The position numbers and the translations under genes are program-made. A DNA stretch of 64,000 nucleotides, taken from assembly GCA_030015575.1 (NCBI GenBank), contig CM057339.1, positions 697,946,761 to 698,010,760 on the forward strand, read 5' to 3'. This DNA comes from Agapanthus africanus (lineage: Eukaryota > Streptophyta > Magnoliopsida > Asparagales > Amaryllidaceae). This document shows, piece by piece, positions 46,768 to 58,985 of the stretch (the first letter of the stretch is position 1; each line of letters opens with the position of its first letter). The notes beneath the pieces are model-generated. The model was given only the letters and a program-made list of their open reading frames with translations, was not told the origin of the DNA and made no database searches.

Positions 46768-47818
46768 CATCTCGAATAGCCTCTCGAACTGCGTCTGAGG
46801 AATGGCCTTTGTGAATGGATTTGTAGTGTTATCTTTTGTAGCAACCCTCCGAACCTCGATCTCCCGGCGATCCGCGATCTCCCTGATCAGGTGATACCGC
46901 CTCAAGATGTGTCTGGACTTCTGATGGGACCTGGGTTCCTTCGCTAAAGCTATAGTCCTGTTGTTGTCACAATACAGAAGTATTGGATCAACAATGGATG
47001 GAACCACCTGAAGTTCTGTTAAGAACTTCCTCATCCAGACAGCTTCTTTTGCGGCATCTGAAGCTACGATATACTCTGCTTCCATTGTCGAGTCAACAAC
47101 GGTCTCCTGTTTGGAACTCTTCCAACAGACCGCCCCTCCATTGAGGGTAAAGACATAACCTGACATGGATTTGGAGTCATCCTTGTCACTCTGGAAGCTG
47201 GAGTCAGCAAAGACCTCGATCTGGAGGTCTTTTCTGTCGTAAACCAAGAACATTTCCTTAGTCCTTCTCAGGTACTTCAGAATGTTCTTTATCGCTATCC
47301 AATGCTTCTCCCCAGGGTTTGACTGATACCGTCTTACCACACTCAGTGCATAAGCTACATCTGGTCTGGTACACAACATCATATATATTATAGAGCCTAC
47401 CGCAGAAGCGTAGGGTATAATAGACATGCGATCCCTTTCCAAATCAGTCTTGGGAGACATCTCTTTGGAGAGGGTGATTCCGTGACAAGCCGGTAAAATA
47501 CCTCGCTTAGAATCTTCCATACTGAATCTTTTCAGTATGGTGTCGATGTACCTGGACTGCGAAAGTCCCAATTATCCTCTTAGATCTATCACGATAGATC
47601 TGGATCCCAAAAATGTTAGAGGCATCGCCCAGGTCTTTCATGGAGAACCTGTGTGACAAGAACCCTTTGACAGATTGTAGCATAGGAATGTCATTTCCTA
47701 TCAAGAGAATGTCATCCACGTACAAGACGAGGAATACAACAGTTCGTGCTACAATCTTACTATAAATGCATGGTTCATCTGGATTTTTGATAAAGTCAAA
47801 TTCCGACCGTCTCATCAA
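46768..47818 (-). pseudogene. E2 RT C-terminal half and RNase H
   Basis: From 47818: NPDEPCIY, then YVDDILLIGND (catalytic Asp pair), then KGFLSHRFSMKDLGD. A 1-base insertion near 47570 shifts the frame; the next frame (47571 down) continues SQSRYIDTILKRFSMEDS, the RNase H Asp (VFADSSFQ), the Glu in STMEAEY and the Asp in YCDNNRTIALA (E1 has DNNGAI, so Gly is replaced by Arg). It ends at the P insertion, FERLFEMIG; residues beyond this in the open frame (VGFLGTIRRSH and on) are P LTR sequence. Confidence 0.85.
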
Positions 47819-48896
47819 AACAGATGTTCCAACTCCACGATTCCTGCTTCAGTCCATAAATGGAGTTAAGAAACTTGTACACTTTCCCGCTGCTCCCACT
47901 CTGAATAAAACCCTCTGGCTGGTCCATATAGACACGCTCCTCTAAATTTCCATTTAGAAAAGCGGTTTTTACGTCCATCTGCCAAATCTCATAATTGTGG
48001 AAGGCAGCAATGGCAAGAAGGATTTGAATGGATTTGAGCATAGCCACTGGAGAAAAGGTTTCGTCATAGTCCAAACCAGGTCTTTGACGAAAACCCTTTG
48101 CAACAAGTCTAGCCTTATAGGTTTCAACCTGTCCATCTACACCAATCTTCTTTCTGAAGATCCATTTGCAGCCTACGGGTTTTACCCCTTCTGGAGCAAA
48201 GTCCAAAGTCCATACTTTGTTGGTGTACATGGACTCCATCTCGGTCCGCATTGCATCCAGCCATTTTACTGAGTCAGTGCTCTGAATGGCCTGCTGGTAG
48301 TTAGTTGGCTCATCATTACCAATGATGCAATTCTCTCTATCCCCGCCTATGAGAAAACCAGTATCTCTCAGGTGGATGAGAAAGCCTACTACTCCCGCGG
48401 AGCGGTGCAGGAATGTCCTGTTCTTTTGAAACTTCTTGTTCCACCAAGCTTTCAATAATAGCTTGTGGTTCTGGAATTTCTTCCAGTTCTATTGCGCTCC
48501 CACTTGTTTCTTTTTCTAAGAACTGATGTTCCAGAAAGTGGGCATGACGAGAAACAAAAACCTTTGTTCCTCTACGTAACAGAAAAGATACCCCCTGGAG
48601 TTCTTTGGGTATCCCACAAACTTACACAGTACTGAGCGTGCCTCGAGTTTGTCCGCATGCTTCTTTTTGACAAAAGCTGGACATCCCCATATCTTCAGAT
48701 ATTGAAGATAGGGTTTCTTCCCACTCCACATCTGATATGGTGTGGTAGGCACAGTCTTGGTAGGAACCTTGTTTAAAAGATATGCAGCTGATTCTAGTGC
48801 ATAGCCCGAGAATGATCGCGGTAACTCAGCGTTACTCATCATGGAACGTACCATATCCAATAGGGTTCAGTTCCGTCTCTCCGATACACCGTTGTG
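47796..48896 (-). pseudogene. E2 integrase C-terminal part and RT N-terminal half
   Basis: Continues integrase after the stop at 48897: HNGVSERRN, a second stop (TGA where E1 has Arg), then MVRSMMSNAELPRSF to KKHADKLEARSVLCKFVGYP. A 1-base loss near 48570 breaks the frame. The frame 48455-47796 holds RT: KWLDAMRTEMESM, VKPVGCKWIF, YKARLVAKGFRQRPGLDYDE, QMDVKTAFLNG. A 2-base loss near 47805 ends it after NICFDETV. Gene order and motifs equal E1. Confidence 0.85.
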
Positions 48897-50672
48897 TTAT
48901 GGAGTGTATGGAGGAGTAAGCTGAGAGAGAATTCCATTATCTTTTAGGTAATCCAGGAACTCGGCACTTAAGTATTCACCACCTCGATCAGATCTCAGTG
49001 TCTTGATACTTTTACCATTTTGTTTTTCTACTTCATTCTTATATTCCTGGAATTTCTCAAAGGCCTCGGATTTATGCTTCATTAAGAAGACATGTCTATA
49101 CCTAGAGAAATCGTCCGTAAAAGTAATGAAATATGAAAAACCACTTCTTGCATGTGTAGACATTGGACCACACACATCGCTGTGTACGAGTCCCAAGAGC
49201 TCGCTCTCTCTTACTCCGTGTCCAGTGAACGGAGTCTTTGTTATCTTTCCTTTGAGACATGATTGACAAGTTGCATAAGAATGATATTCGAACGGATCCA
49301 AATATCCTTCTTTATGTAACTTAGCTAACCTTGTCTCATTTATGTGACCCAGTCTACAATACCATAAGAAAGCATGATTTAATTCTGGAGACTTTCTTTT
49401 GTGTGTATTCTGGATATTAAAAATCTGCGGTTGGTTTAAAACGTATATACCGTTGCTTAATGTACCCGACCCAATCAAAGCATGATTAAGGTGAATGTTT
49501 ACAACATTGCTTACAAATGCAAAATCATAACCTTCTTTAGACATTAAAGATACATATATGATATTACAAGTCGAACTGGGTACAAAATAACAGTTGTGCA
49601 AAACCAAAACATGTCCATCTATCAATCCTAAGTGATAGTCCCCCACGGGCTCAACATCCATGCTTGCTCCGTTTGCAACTCTGAGGGTCATATCACTCGC
49701 CTTCAAAATCCTACGGCTTCTCAGTGCCTGCAAATAATTACAGATATGAGATCCTGATCCGGTATCCAATACCCAGGAAGTAGAGTTGATTGACAGACAG
49801 TTTTCAATAACATACACACCTGAAGCCGAAGCCACAATTTGCTTCGGGTCCTGGTTCTTGGCCTTCCAAGCCCTACAATCTTTCTTCCAGTATCCTTTCT
49901 TCTGACAATAAAAGCATTCTTCCTTCCCCATAATCTGTCCCGCTACCTTTGCTTTTCCTTTGGCTTCCACCTTACTAACACCGCCTCTTGGTTTGGTGGG
50001 GGCCTTCTTCTTCTTTCCTTTGGCTTTCGCCTTGGACCTAGAAGAGGAAGCTCCTCCAACAAACAAAGCGGGTGTTTCCCTGACTTTCTGCAGGGTGCCC
50101 TCTGCACTCCTCAACATGTTGAGAAGTTCCGGAAGTTCATCTTCTTTTCCTTGCATGTTGAAATTCAGGATAAACTGGGCGTAGGTGGAAGGAAGGGACT
50201 GGAGAATCAAGTCAGTGTAGAGCTCGTTCTCTAATGTGGTCCCGAGGTCCGCGAGCTCCTCAATATAGCCAATCATCTTAAGCACATGTTCCGCTACAGA
50301 TAATCCGATGGCCAACCTCGCTGAAAATTGCTTCTTCGAGGTCTCGTATCTTGCGATACGATATTGCTCTCCATATAGTTCCTTAGTATGGAGAAATATG
50401 GATTCAAGATCCATATTCTCGTGCCTCCTCTGATGTTCATTGTCCATAGAGGCAAGCACAAGGCACTTGGCCTTCGCGCTGTTAATCTCTCAGGTCTTAC
50501 GGATTTCCTTATCCGCGACACTGGATCCTGGACCAGGGACGGCGGAGGCCTTAGTGGTAAGGAGATACCCCAACTTGTCATAAGTGATTGCCATTTTGAC
50601 ATTCCTGAACTAATCTTTGTAGTTTGGCCCTGTCAGTATATTTTTATCTAAAAGTAACTTAAGGCCCGTCAT
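48897..50672 (-). pseudogene. E2 gag-protease-integrase
   Basis: ATG at 50672-50670 as in E1. Two stops fall early (YKD-stop and KT-stop where E1 has Trp), then the frame is open from 50459 to 48897 for 520 residues: gag, a CCHC knuckle (CFYCQKKGYWKKDC), protease WVLDTGSGSH, the integrase HHCC region (YCRLGHINE, CQSC) and the first two catalytic Asp (VHSDVCGP, LRSDRGGEY). A stop comes just before the HNGVSERR motif with the catalytic Glu. Unlike E1, gag-protease and integrase are in one continuous frame here, showing the ancestral arrangement. Confidence 0.88.
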
Positions 50673-51353
50673 GTTGTATGGTTGCTGCAATAAGGAGAGA
50701 GAGAAGAAACACTTTAGCATGATGCTCTTGGAAGTTTAGAGTGGTTTTTAGTTTGTCTAAACAGGATGGCTCCCACTGTTTCTCGAATCCTACCTCAAAG
50801 CATAAAAGAAGAACTAGTCGGGATTGATCTCACCGTACAATACTTGCTTAACCGTTCAGCCAGGCCGGTGTCGGTACTTCGAGGGAGATTTTACGACGCT
50901 TTCGCGAAGTTCCTTAATTAAATAACCTCTTTCCCCTGTGGACGTAGCCCCGCTAACACCTTTCTAAACACCTACTTGGTTTATAGCATTGATCGTTAAG
51001 TGAAAAAATCTCTAGAGGAGTAGCATATACTCACAGTAGGATCAGGATCCAAATATTATTGTGTGATAAAGTTGAAGGAATCCTACCAAAATTATCACAC
51101 TCCAAATGGTATGCAATACTAGCAAGTTTCAGTTTCTTTAGAAAATCCCGATGTGGACTTTTGCCCCATGCTCTTATGACCTTGACGAAGGCCAACACAT
51201 CATAAGTCACATGTCAAGTTCTACCCGTCATTATCCAGGTTAATTTGAACCAACCCGTACATACCCTTGACGAAGGCCAAAATAGCAGTACGACTGTGCC
51301 AAACCAACGCATCTATCTATGCAACAGATAAATATTCGGTAGCTACCAATCAC
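50673..51353 (-). other. E2 leader, gag-proximal part
   Basis: Holds the pyrimidine-AG signal (50685-50710, sense TTCTTCTCTCTCTCC, TTATTGCAG), the GAAA-hairpin domain (50858-50976) and two copies of CCTTGACGAAGGCC (51180, 51265). Cut at TCACT (51349-51353) by E3; continues at 61305. Confidence 0.75.
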
Positions 51354-53464
51354 TTGTAAGTGCACGACGGCGCCCCGGCCGTCAATCCGACGCCGGAATG
51401 CGGAAACGAAAAACTTTTCAAACTAGAAAACCGGCACCACCGCGCACAAAAATCCCCCGATCGGACCATTAACCTAACGCTAGCTAACTAGAAGAAGAGT
51501 AGAGAAGCTATACCAAGCGATCCGTGTCCTTCGGTCTTCGCCTCCACTCCGATCTTCTCGCGGAATCTCCGGTCGTCGCCTCCTCGTCGGGACGGGCACC
51601 ACAACGCCGGGTTCTTTTACGGGCTCCCACCTCTGGACCGAGGCAACTCGGGCACGAAGTTGGCGAGCCGACGTGCCCAAGGGAGTGCTGTAGAAGCAGT
51701 GTAGAAACCATTGTCTCATTTGGGGTTTAGGTTGCCTTTGATGGAGGAATGAAAGAACTTTGGAGTGATGTGTAGAATTTTGTAGCAAGAAGAATATGAG
51801 AGGAACTAATTTCCTCACACCCAAATGAATTCCCTCATCCTCTCAAAAGTGGCCGGCCCCTTACAAAATGGTGGAGGAAAAAGAATCAAACATGAAGGGA
51901 GGTGAGTGTAGGAAATAAAAGAGGTGACCACATCCAAAAGCAAACCTCACATCAAAATGCAAATCAACTCTCATCACAAATCCTTTCTCATTAATGAAAA
52001 AGAGTTGATTTAAAAAGAATCTCATGATCATGAAGCCACAAATTACTAATAACCTCCTCCACAAATGATAATTTGCACACTATCAAATTACCCCTCCATC
52101 GAAAAAATCCGGCCGTGAAGGAACAAAGGAAAACTGGCCGGAACAGAATGCAAACTGGCAACTTCAGAAAATCGATGCCGCAATAAATTATAGGAAAACC
52201 CCGCGACTGCATATACATGCCCGCATTTGTATTCCCACTGAATACAAATGCAAAGAGACAAAATCTACATTGTACAATACTAGGATCCGGCTTAAACCAA
52301 AGCCCGCTAGTATTATCCGTCCGATCATGATCCGTGCAATACCGCGTGTATCTGATCGAACCCGGCCATATCTCCATATGGCCTCTACAGTGTTTCGCCC
52401 GAAACCTGAGTAACTGTGTGTGGTGGACTCTAAAGACTCCTCAATACTATGGCTGTGGATTTAACCACTAGCACGTCAGAGGTATTAGCCATACGTGACG
52501 GGCTACCAGCTATTGACCAAAAGGGACGTCGATGAGCGAACTCATCCTGACACCCTACTGAGCCTGTCAGTGACAATATCCATACAGTCCAGTCCGTTCG
52601 TCTATGAGCATCGCATGGCGGGCCTAGGGGGTTGGTAAAATTCAGACCCCCAAAAGCGGTACAAGTCGTGTCGGAGTGTATCCCAGAACACCCTGAGATA
52701 CTACTGGAATACCTACCAGTAAATCTCCTGCCTTGGCCAAGGACTTTTCATGTACTGGCTCTCCTAGACACAGCGCGACCTCACCCCCAATACCGGGAGA
52801 GACGAACCCCTGCAGATCCGCTCACTGCCTCCATGTGGCTCGGGACTGTACCCAACTAAAACCTGTTTGCACGTCTCCTTTGAGCGCGGTAGGGTAGTAA
52901 TCAAAGCACAGTGGGAACTCATACGAGACAAATGACGATCTCAGGTCGATGAACTAACCTGTACACATGTCACCAGGAAACTGCTATCTGACGTCAGGTA
53001 TAATACCAACTAGCAGGTTCCCGGCGAGTCCCGTCCGGTGTACTCATAACCCAATGAGCACCTGTATACATCTTAGGTGAACCAACTGACATCAGTGGCT
53101 TGTGAGACCGGCCACCGTCCCTCGTCGGGGTCTCGACTATATACACTAGTCTACTCCGGAGTATCGATGCCCTGTCTCGAAACTCCCATGACTAGGGACC
53201 TTTTAAGGATGTGCTTATAGACCCCAGCTCCCACGTATATGATCGCCCTTATACTGCTGGTAGTCAAGCAAGAATCCTAGGGGCTCTATCAACGTGCAAT
53301 AGTGATCAGTAATGTCACCTAAAGCAGTACACGATGATAAAGATAAACCAGATAGTATACTATCATCTCGAGTAAGACTGTCCTACCGGCATAGGTCTTC
53401 CCTCAATCATTGCAATCACGTGCCTGTGATCCAATAATTGATTCTGAGGGCACTATATCCAACA
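51354..53464 (-). repeat. E3 3' LTR
   Basis: 2111 bp. 37-nt hairpin at 52277-52313. Open frames within (52377-51991 minus, 51480-51824 minus) repeat in the other LTR and are not genes. Confidence 0.9.
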
Positions 53465-53480
53465 ATCTCCCACTTGCACT
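53465..53480 (-). other. E3 polypurine tract
   Basis: Reversed ATCTCCCACTTGCAC next to the LTR. Confidence 0.8.
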
Positions 53481-56400
53481 CAAGGCTAATTATTGCGATG
53501 TCGCATACTCACAGCCCGTGTGATGCCGAACACCCAACTCCTCTACTAATCAGTTTCACAAAGCTCGTTTGCGAAACTATTGCGTTCGAGGAATAGCCTC
53601 AGTGAGTGGATCCGCTGTGATGTTTCTTTCTATGTCTCTCTTTATCTCAAGTTCGAGGAAAAACCCATCTCCCGAAATGAGCAATACCTGTTTTAGAATA
53701 TGTTTGGATGTCTGATGGGACCTAGTTCATAAGTGAACTCCAAATCCAAAATTCTTAGACTGTATCGACAACTGAACTTAATCAGTATCCTGCGCCATGC
53801 CTTCCCTCAGTATCCACCTGGACCACCTGTCCAAAATACTGCCCTTCGTCAGAGGGAAAACTATAACTCTGACAGCCACTCTGCCATCCAGGTCACCTTG
53901 GAAGCCTGGAATGATAACCGTCTCCCGAAGGAGAATGCTGTTATCATATCCCTAGAACATCAACTTATGTTCTAAAACAGCTTTCGACTGTTTCTCCAGG
54001 ATTGGATCAATATCAACTTATTGCATCTACTGCAAAAACAATATCTGGTGTGGTACTTGACATCTCATGATCAACTCAATTGCCTAAGCAAGTGATCTTC
54101 CAGTCATGCGTATCCCTCTCCCCTTTAGTCTGTAAGACACCATTAGAGAGGGTGACCCCATCACCTGCAGGTATACTACCGTGCCAGGAGTCGTCCATTC
54201 TAAATACTCATAGAATGTTGTCAAAGTACCCAGATTGGGAAACTACCCAAATCTAGATCTAAAACCATAGATCTAGTGACCAGAATGTCTGATATAATAT
54301 CCAAGTCCTGTGTGGAGAAACCACTGTGTGACGACCAAAGTATAACCGATCGTAGTATAGGAATATTACTTCCTACTCTGCGTATGTCATCCAAATACCA
54401 GGACATCACACCCTACTACCTTCTTAACAGATCCATCCCCTATTCTGATGAAGTCAAACCTATGACTATCACATCAAAAATAGATGATCTATCTCCGCTA
54501 TATCTGCTTTAGTCTATAAATAGACATGAGCCACTTGTCCACCATGCTTCCGCTGCTCCCACTGACCACGACAACCCTCTGGCAGAGTCATATACACGTA
54601 CGCTTCTAAAGCCAGTTCAGAACGACGCTATACTTATCCTCCTGCCGGGTCTCATAGTCTGGAACAACAGCAATGGAAAATTTGGGTAAATAAGAACCTC
54701 CTTGCCACCGTCCTTGAGCATACCGAAGTACCTCTCGGGTGCCTGAGGTTACCCACTTTATCTGCGGAGTGGCCAATGGAATGTCAAACCAGATTGAATC
54801 TTTAGGTTCTTATCAAATCTTTAGTAATCGTTTGCGGTTCTGGAATCACTTCCAGTTCTACCATACTCCCACTACTGTTTTCTGAAAAAATCCATTTTTG
54901 TTAAAACTGTGGCGAGTCAAGAACAATATCGCTATTGATCTTCCAGATGGTAGAAAATCAACCCTCGTCATAGCCCGGGTCAACCCACAAACAGCCATTA
55001 CAAAAACGTGCCTTGAGTTATCCGGAGTCTGGTTTTAAGCATAAGCCAGACAACTCCCCGTATCTTAACAATGTCAAGATATGAACTGTTCTATATCCAA
55101 TACAGAAACAGATGCACTAATTTAATTGAACCAGATTCAAATCATGCAGCTGTCTCCAGTGCATGTCAACTAAATGGAAAGAGGCTGATCAACGTTACTC
55201 AACTTAGGAGTACTTCCAATTATGAGTAACCTGAAAGAGAAGCAAGTTCTCTTAACCATTACTATCAACTGAATACCATATACGAGTATCTACATCTTCG
55301 ATCACCTTGAAGAATCCCGATACTTGCAATACCTGGTTCTCTACTTTATTCATATACCTATAACTTCTCAAAACTTCGACCTTGTGTTTCTACGAAACAC
55401 TTGTCTAAGAACCAGAGAAGTCATAAGTAAACCGAATATAGTTCGAGGACCACCCTCTCTGTCCTAATGGACACTGGACAACATAAAATACTCTGTATAA
55501 GTCCCTTGAGTCTAATAACTCATTCACTGTGCGTCGTAGGTTGAAAACAGTACTATGGTTATGAAGAATTACACCGCTGTTTAATGCTCCTTACCTAACC
55601 AACCACTGATATAGGTAAATGTCATAGATATAATTTCAAAAAGGTACATCTCACTCTATAAAATTAGACGTACAGATATATCAATTTGAAATTGGTGCAT
55701 AACAACGGATATTCAAACCAAATATTTGTCGTCCGACAAACAACCCAGGTGACTTCCTCAAATATCGCCAATTACAACGAATCCCGATATAATGAGGATG
55801 ATCACCTAATTCCCAATAACTTACTCCCACTCATCATCTGTAAAACCAAACAGATGTGAGAATCAAACCTGGTAAATACATACCCTGGAGCAAGTGTCTA
55901 ATTGGGAAATCAGTTTTCTTTTAACAGTACACAGTGAAACTGAAACATTGAAATGTTTCGATGGGGTATCCGGGTATTCCTAGTAATGCCTCTTCCATTA
56001 TCCAGATTCACAACTGTAACCGTATATCTCTTTGCCATCTCTCTAAATCCCTTCATATGTCTTTAGTCATTACCTTCTGTACACCCCTTTAGGCCAAATG
56101 GTTTTCTTCCTTCCCTACCGTTCGGCACCAGCCTAAGGTTTGGAAGAAGACTATCCAATAAGCATAATGGGTGTACTGTCCTAATCCTAGGAGCACTCGC
56201 AATGCGAGAGAATGTGAAGATAAAAGACAACCGAATAAACCTTATTTCTATTTCTCCTGAACCAGAATCCATCCCCGAAATGGAACAAGTTCCTTTCGAG
56301 TTCGTATATAACCATACGATGGAGTATCCAAATAACTGTGGATCTTCGTAGTGATACGGAGTATCCTGGAGAAATACAAAGGTGAAGTGAGAGTGGTAAT

Positions 56401-56887
56401 GAAATACTTGGTTTGGTCGTGAATAGCAGTCGCAATTTACTTTGCCCTCTTACTAATCCCTTTCTTTGTCTTTACTTAATACCTTCTGTACACCGTTTAG
56501 GCTAATTGGTTTTCTTCATTCCCCACCGTTCGGCACCAGACTAAGGTTTGGAAGAACACTATCCAATTTGCGTAATAGGTGTACTATCTCCTAAACCAAG
56601 GAGTACTCGCAACCTGAGAGAAGATAAAAAGAAAAGACAACTGAATAGTTCTATTCGTTTTCTCCAGAACCAGAAACCATCCTCGAATAAATTCCTTCGA
56701 GTTCGTATATAACCATACGATGGTTTTGTCCAATGGAAGTGGACGTTCGTAGTAATACGGGGTGTCCTGGAGAAAAGGGTAAAAGTAGGAGTGACAATGA
56801 GGTTTGCAACTCTGACAATCCAAAAGCCAGTGTTAAAGAAGGTTCGGTTAATTTTGGTCACTGAGTCATAGTCTAGGGTCAGGTCAT
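53481..56887 (-). pseudogene. E3 gag-pol remnant
   Basis: Only scattered traces survive. RNase H: reversed GTCCCATCAGACATCC near 53720 corresponds to the SHQKS region. RT: frame 54409-54221 reads YLDDIRRVGSNIPILRSV, equivalent to YVDDILLIGNDIPMLQSV; the GSSGK region is near 54550. Protease: ACAGATGTGAGAATC near 55850 corresponds to SHIC. Gag would start at the ATG at 56887, 5 nt after a pyrimidine-AG signal, but stops at codon 3. The gag region contains a 410-bp tandem duplication. Confidence 0.65.
56030..56850 (-). repeat. 410-bp tandem duplication in E3 gag region
   Basis: ACCTTCTGTACACC occurs at 56072 and 56481; CCGTTCGGCACCAG, AAGGTTTGGAAGAA and TATATAACCATACGATGG also pair at offsets of about 400-410. 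The copies differ at many positions, so the duplication is old. Confidence 0.75.
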
Positions 56888-57203
56888 GGTCGCTGCCAAA
56901 GAGAGAGAGAGAAAAGAAACACTCAGCGTGCACTCCAACCTAGATCAGAATGGTTATCACTTTATCTAATCTGGAAACCTCCCACTGTAACGTCAAATTC
57001 TTCCCCAAACCTGAAAGAAGAATTAGTCGGGATCACCCGAAGAGTAAACCAACTCATCAGTGGGAATCGGGATCCAACTATCATTGCATGATAACGTGAC
57101 GGAATCCGCTCACGTTATCACACTCCAGAAGGTATGCGCATATCTGGCAAGTCTCAGTTTCTTTTGAAACTCCCGATGTGATTTTTACCCCATGCTTTTA
57201 TGA

Positions 57204-57392
57204 CCTTGACTTTGGCCAACAAATCATAAGTCACATGTCAAGTTCTATCCGTCATTGTCCAGGTTGATTTGAACCCACCCGTACAAGCCCTTGACTTTGG
57301 CCAACAAGGCTATACGACTGTCCCAAACCAACACATCTATCTATGCTGCATATGAACCAACAGCTACCAAACACTGTGCCTTGACTTTGGCC
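57204..57392 (-). repeat. E3 three-copy leader motif
   Basis: CCTTGACTTTGGCC at 57204, 57289 and 57379; spacings 85 and 90. Confidence 0.75.
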
Positions 57393-57539
57393 AACAAACA
57401 CAGCTTGAATACTATTGACTATCCATATGAAACGACGGAGGGCTACGAATGGTTTCTGGCGAAAACCTTTAACGTAGTGAACTTGATATCGTTGAAGGAA
57501 CGGATAGCTTTTTAGAAAATATAGTGACGAAAACCTTTA

Positions 57540-57780
57540 CTAAAGAGGTCACTCCCGGTGAAGGGATCTCGGCTCTTTCCCCGTAGAATGAGGTGCAGGA
57601 TATTCCAACTGAATACCACGGTGCAAAGCAAAAGTAATCGGCTATAGTGAAGTTAATGCCCTGACGCAAACTTCTGTCCAAGGGGTCACTCCCGGTGAAG
57701 GGATCTCGGCCCTTGCCTCGTCGACTGAGGAGCTGGATATTCATAACCGAATACCACTGTGCAAAACAAAAAAGAACGCC
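57540..57780 (-). repeat. E3 leader duplicated unit, period 137 bp
   Basis: GGTCACTCCCGGTGAAGGG at 57547 and 57684, each followed by TCTCGG, CTGAGG-type and GTGCAAA words. Same unit as P 25876-26116. Confidence 0.7.
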
Positions 57781-57902
57781 CTTGCAATAACAGCTTTTTG
57801 AAAAATGTTCCAACAACATCAGAATAGGTTTGTTTAGCTTGCATTGATCCGAATCAACACAGTCCCATCAATTGATCAAACCACAAAAGAATGAAAATAA
57901 TG

Positions 57903-58000
57903 ATGTACGTATATGCCATCCGTATTCGCCACTGGGTCCCGTCATCACCCGTTAGGTTACTTAACTAACGACAGAGCGGGGACTGGACTAGCGCGGATGC
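57903..58000 (-). other. E3 conserved leader block
   Basis: CACCCGTTAGGTTACTTAAC, then GACAGAGCGGGGACTGG and CTAGCGCGG. Confidence 0.65.
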
Positions 58001-58194
58001 AAAACATATACAATATCTACTAGTATATATATCAATATATAATATTTCGCTCAAGGCATGATAAAATGCAACATCACAGAAATGTAATAAGCATCACATA
58101 ACAAAACAGATATCTGGGATCCCCGGGTTTCACAGAGCCGCTACTGAAACTTGACGTTCCCCTGGTCGTGTGGATAGCCGGTGCAATGAAATCC

Positions 58195-58440
58195 TAGACC
58201 CCTACGGGCGCGGCAAGTTACCCGCCAAAACCTGAAGCGAGGCAGCCCCCTTCAGCAACGTGAATGGACCACCCAGCACTTCACGGAATCCGGTAACTTG
58301 GGCACCCCTCCTGGGTCAACCTGTACCCCCTACGAGTGCGGCGAATAGCCCGCAAATTCTAGAGTGAAGCCCCCTCCGTCTCAATGCCATGAGATGCGGG
58401 CCCGTTGCCTTCTAAAACCTGGCTATCCGTGCACCCCTCC
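58195..58440 (-). repeat. E3 leader tandem duplication, period about 128 bp
   Basis: CCTACGGGCGCGGC (58201) and CCTACGAGTGCGGC (58329), each followed by CCCGC, GAAGC/GTGAAGC and a GGCACCCCTCC-type word. E1 (16740-16910) and E2 (61850-62010) have one unit. Confidence 0.65.
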
Positions 58441-58938
58441 ACGGGGTAATCCTAGTACAGAAAGTAAAATATACATACAACGGGTACATCGACCTCGACC
58501 CGGTCGTGCCCCAAAAGAATAATATACAAGCAGGCAGTGACGGCAGTCCACGTGTCGGACGCTCGCCCCGCAATATCAAAAGTACATATAAAACAAAACT
58601 GTACTACCATTGCATCTAGGCTATCCCCCACGACCAATCCGCAACATCACAGCACAACACAGAACATCAACGTGAATGTCACGTTCGCAAATCCGTCTAA
58701 AAGGGCTATAGCAGATAGACTGGATTTACCGATCAAATGACATTCACGGTCGCAGATATAATGTAAATACTGTGAACTAACATGTTTAAAATTCTCGATC
58801 AATCAAATATACCCAAGTGGGCCCCAAGCACTACTGTAGCACTCACAGAAAATCTGGGCCCAAAAAGAATGTTCCAAAACCCCTATTTCCATGTAGAAAG
58901 CCCTCTGGAAAAATTTGGTACGGCGTTGACTTCCTTCC

Positions 58939-58985
58939 ACCGCGGAACCGCGGCCAAACCAGGGGTTTGGCTGCGTTTCCGCGGT
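58939..58985 (-). other. E3 leader hairpin near PBS
   Basis: ACCGCGG (58939) pairs with CCGCGGT (58979). GCCAAACC (58953) pairs with GGTTTGGC (58964) with a 3-nt loop. 196 nt from the PBS. Confidence 0.6.

Larger units (their letters stand above)
46763..51353 (-). mobile_element. E2 internal region, main part
   Basis: E2 is a minus-strand copia element like E1. Its pieces are 20018-21536 (3' LTR and pol end), 46763-51353 (pol, gag, part of leader), 61305-62694 (rest of leader) and 62695-64000 (5' LTR, running off the window). Without insertions the interior is about 6.0 kb, as in E1. Confidence 0.9.

Noticed and set aside
51991..52377. 128-codon minus frame in E3 LTRs (also 59831-60217)
   Set aside because: Lies wholly inside both LTRs and has no protein family features.
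55900..56000. Possible host coding sequence between E3 pol and gag remnants
   Set aside because: Fits the gag/protease interval by position; no independent protein signal.
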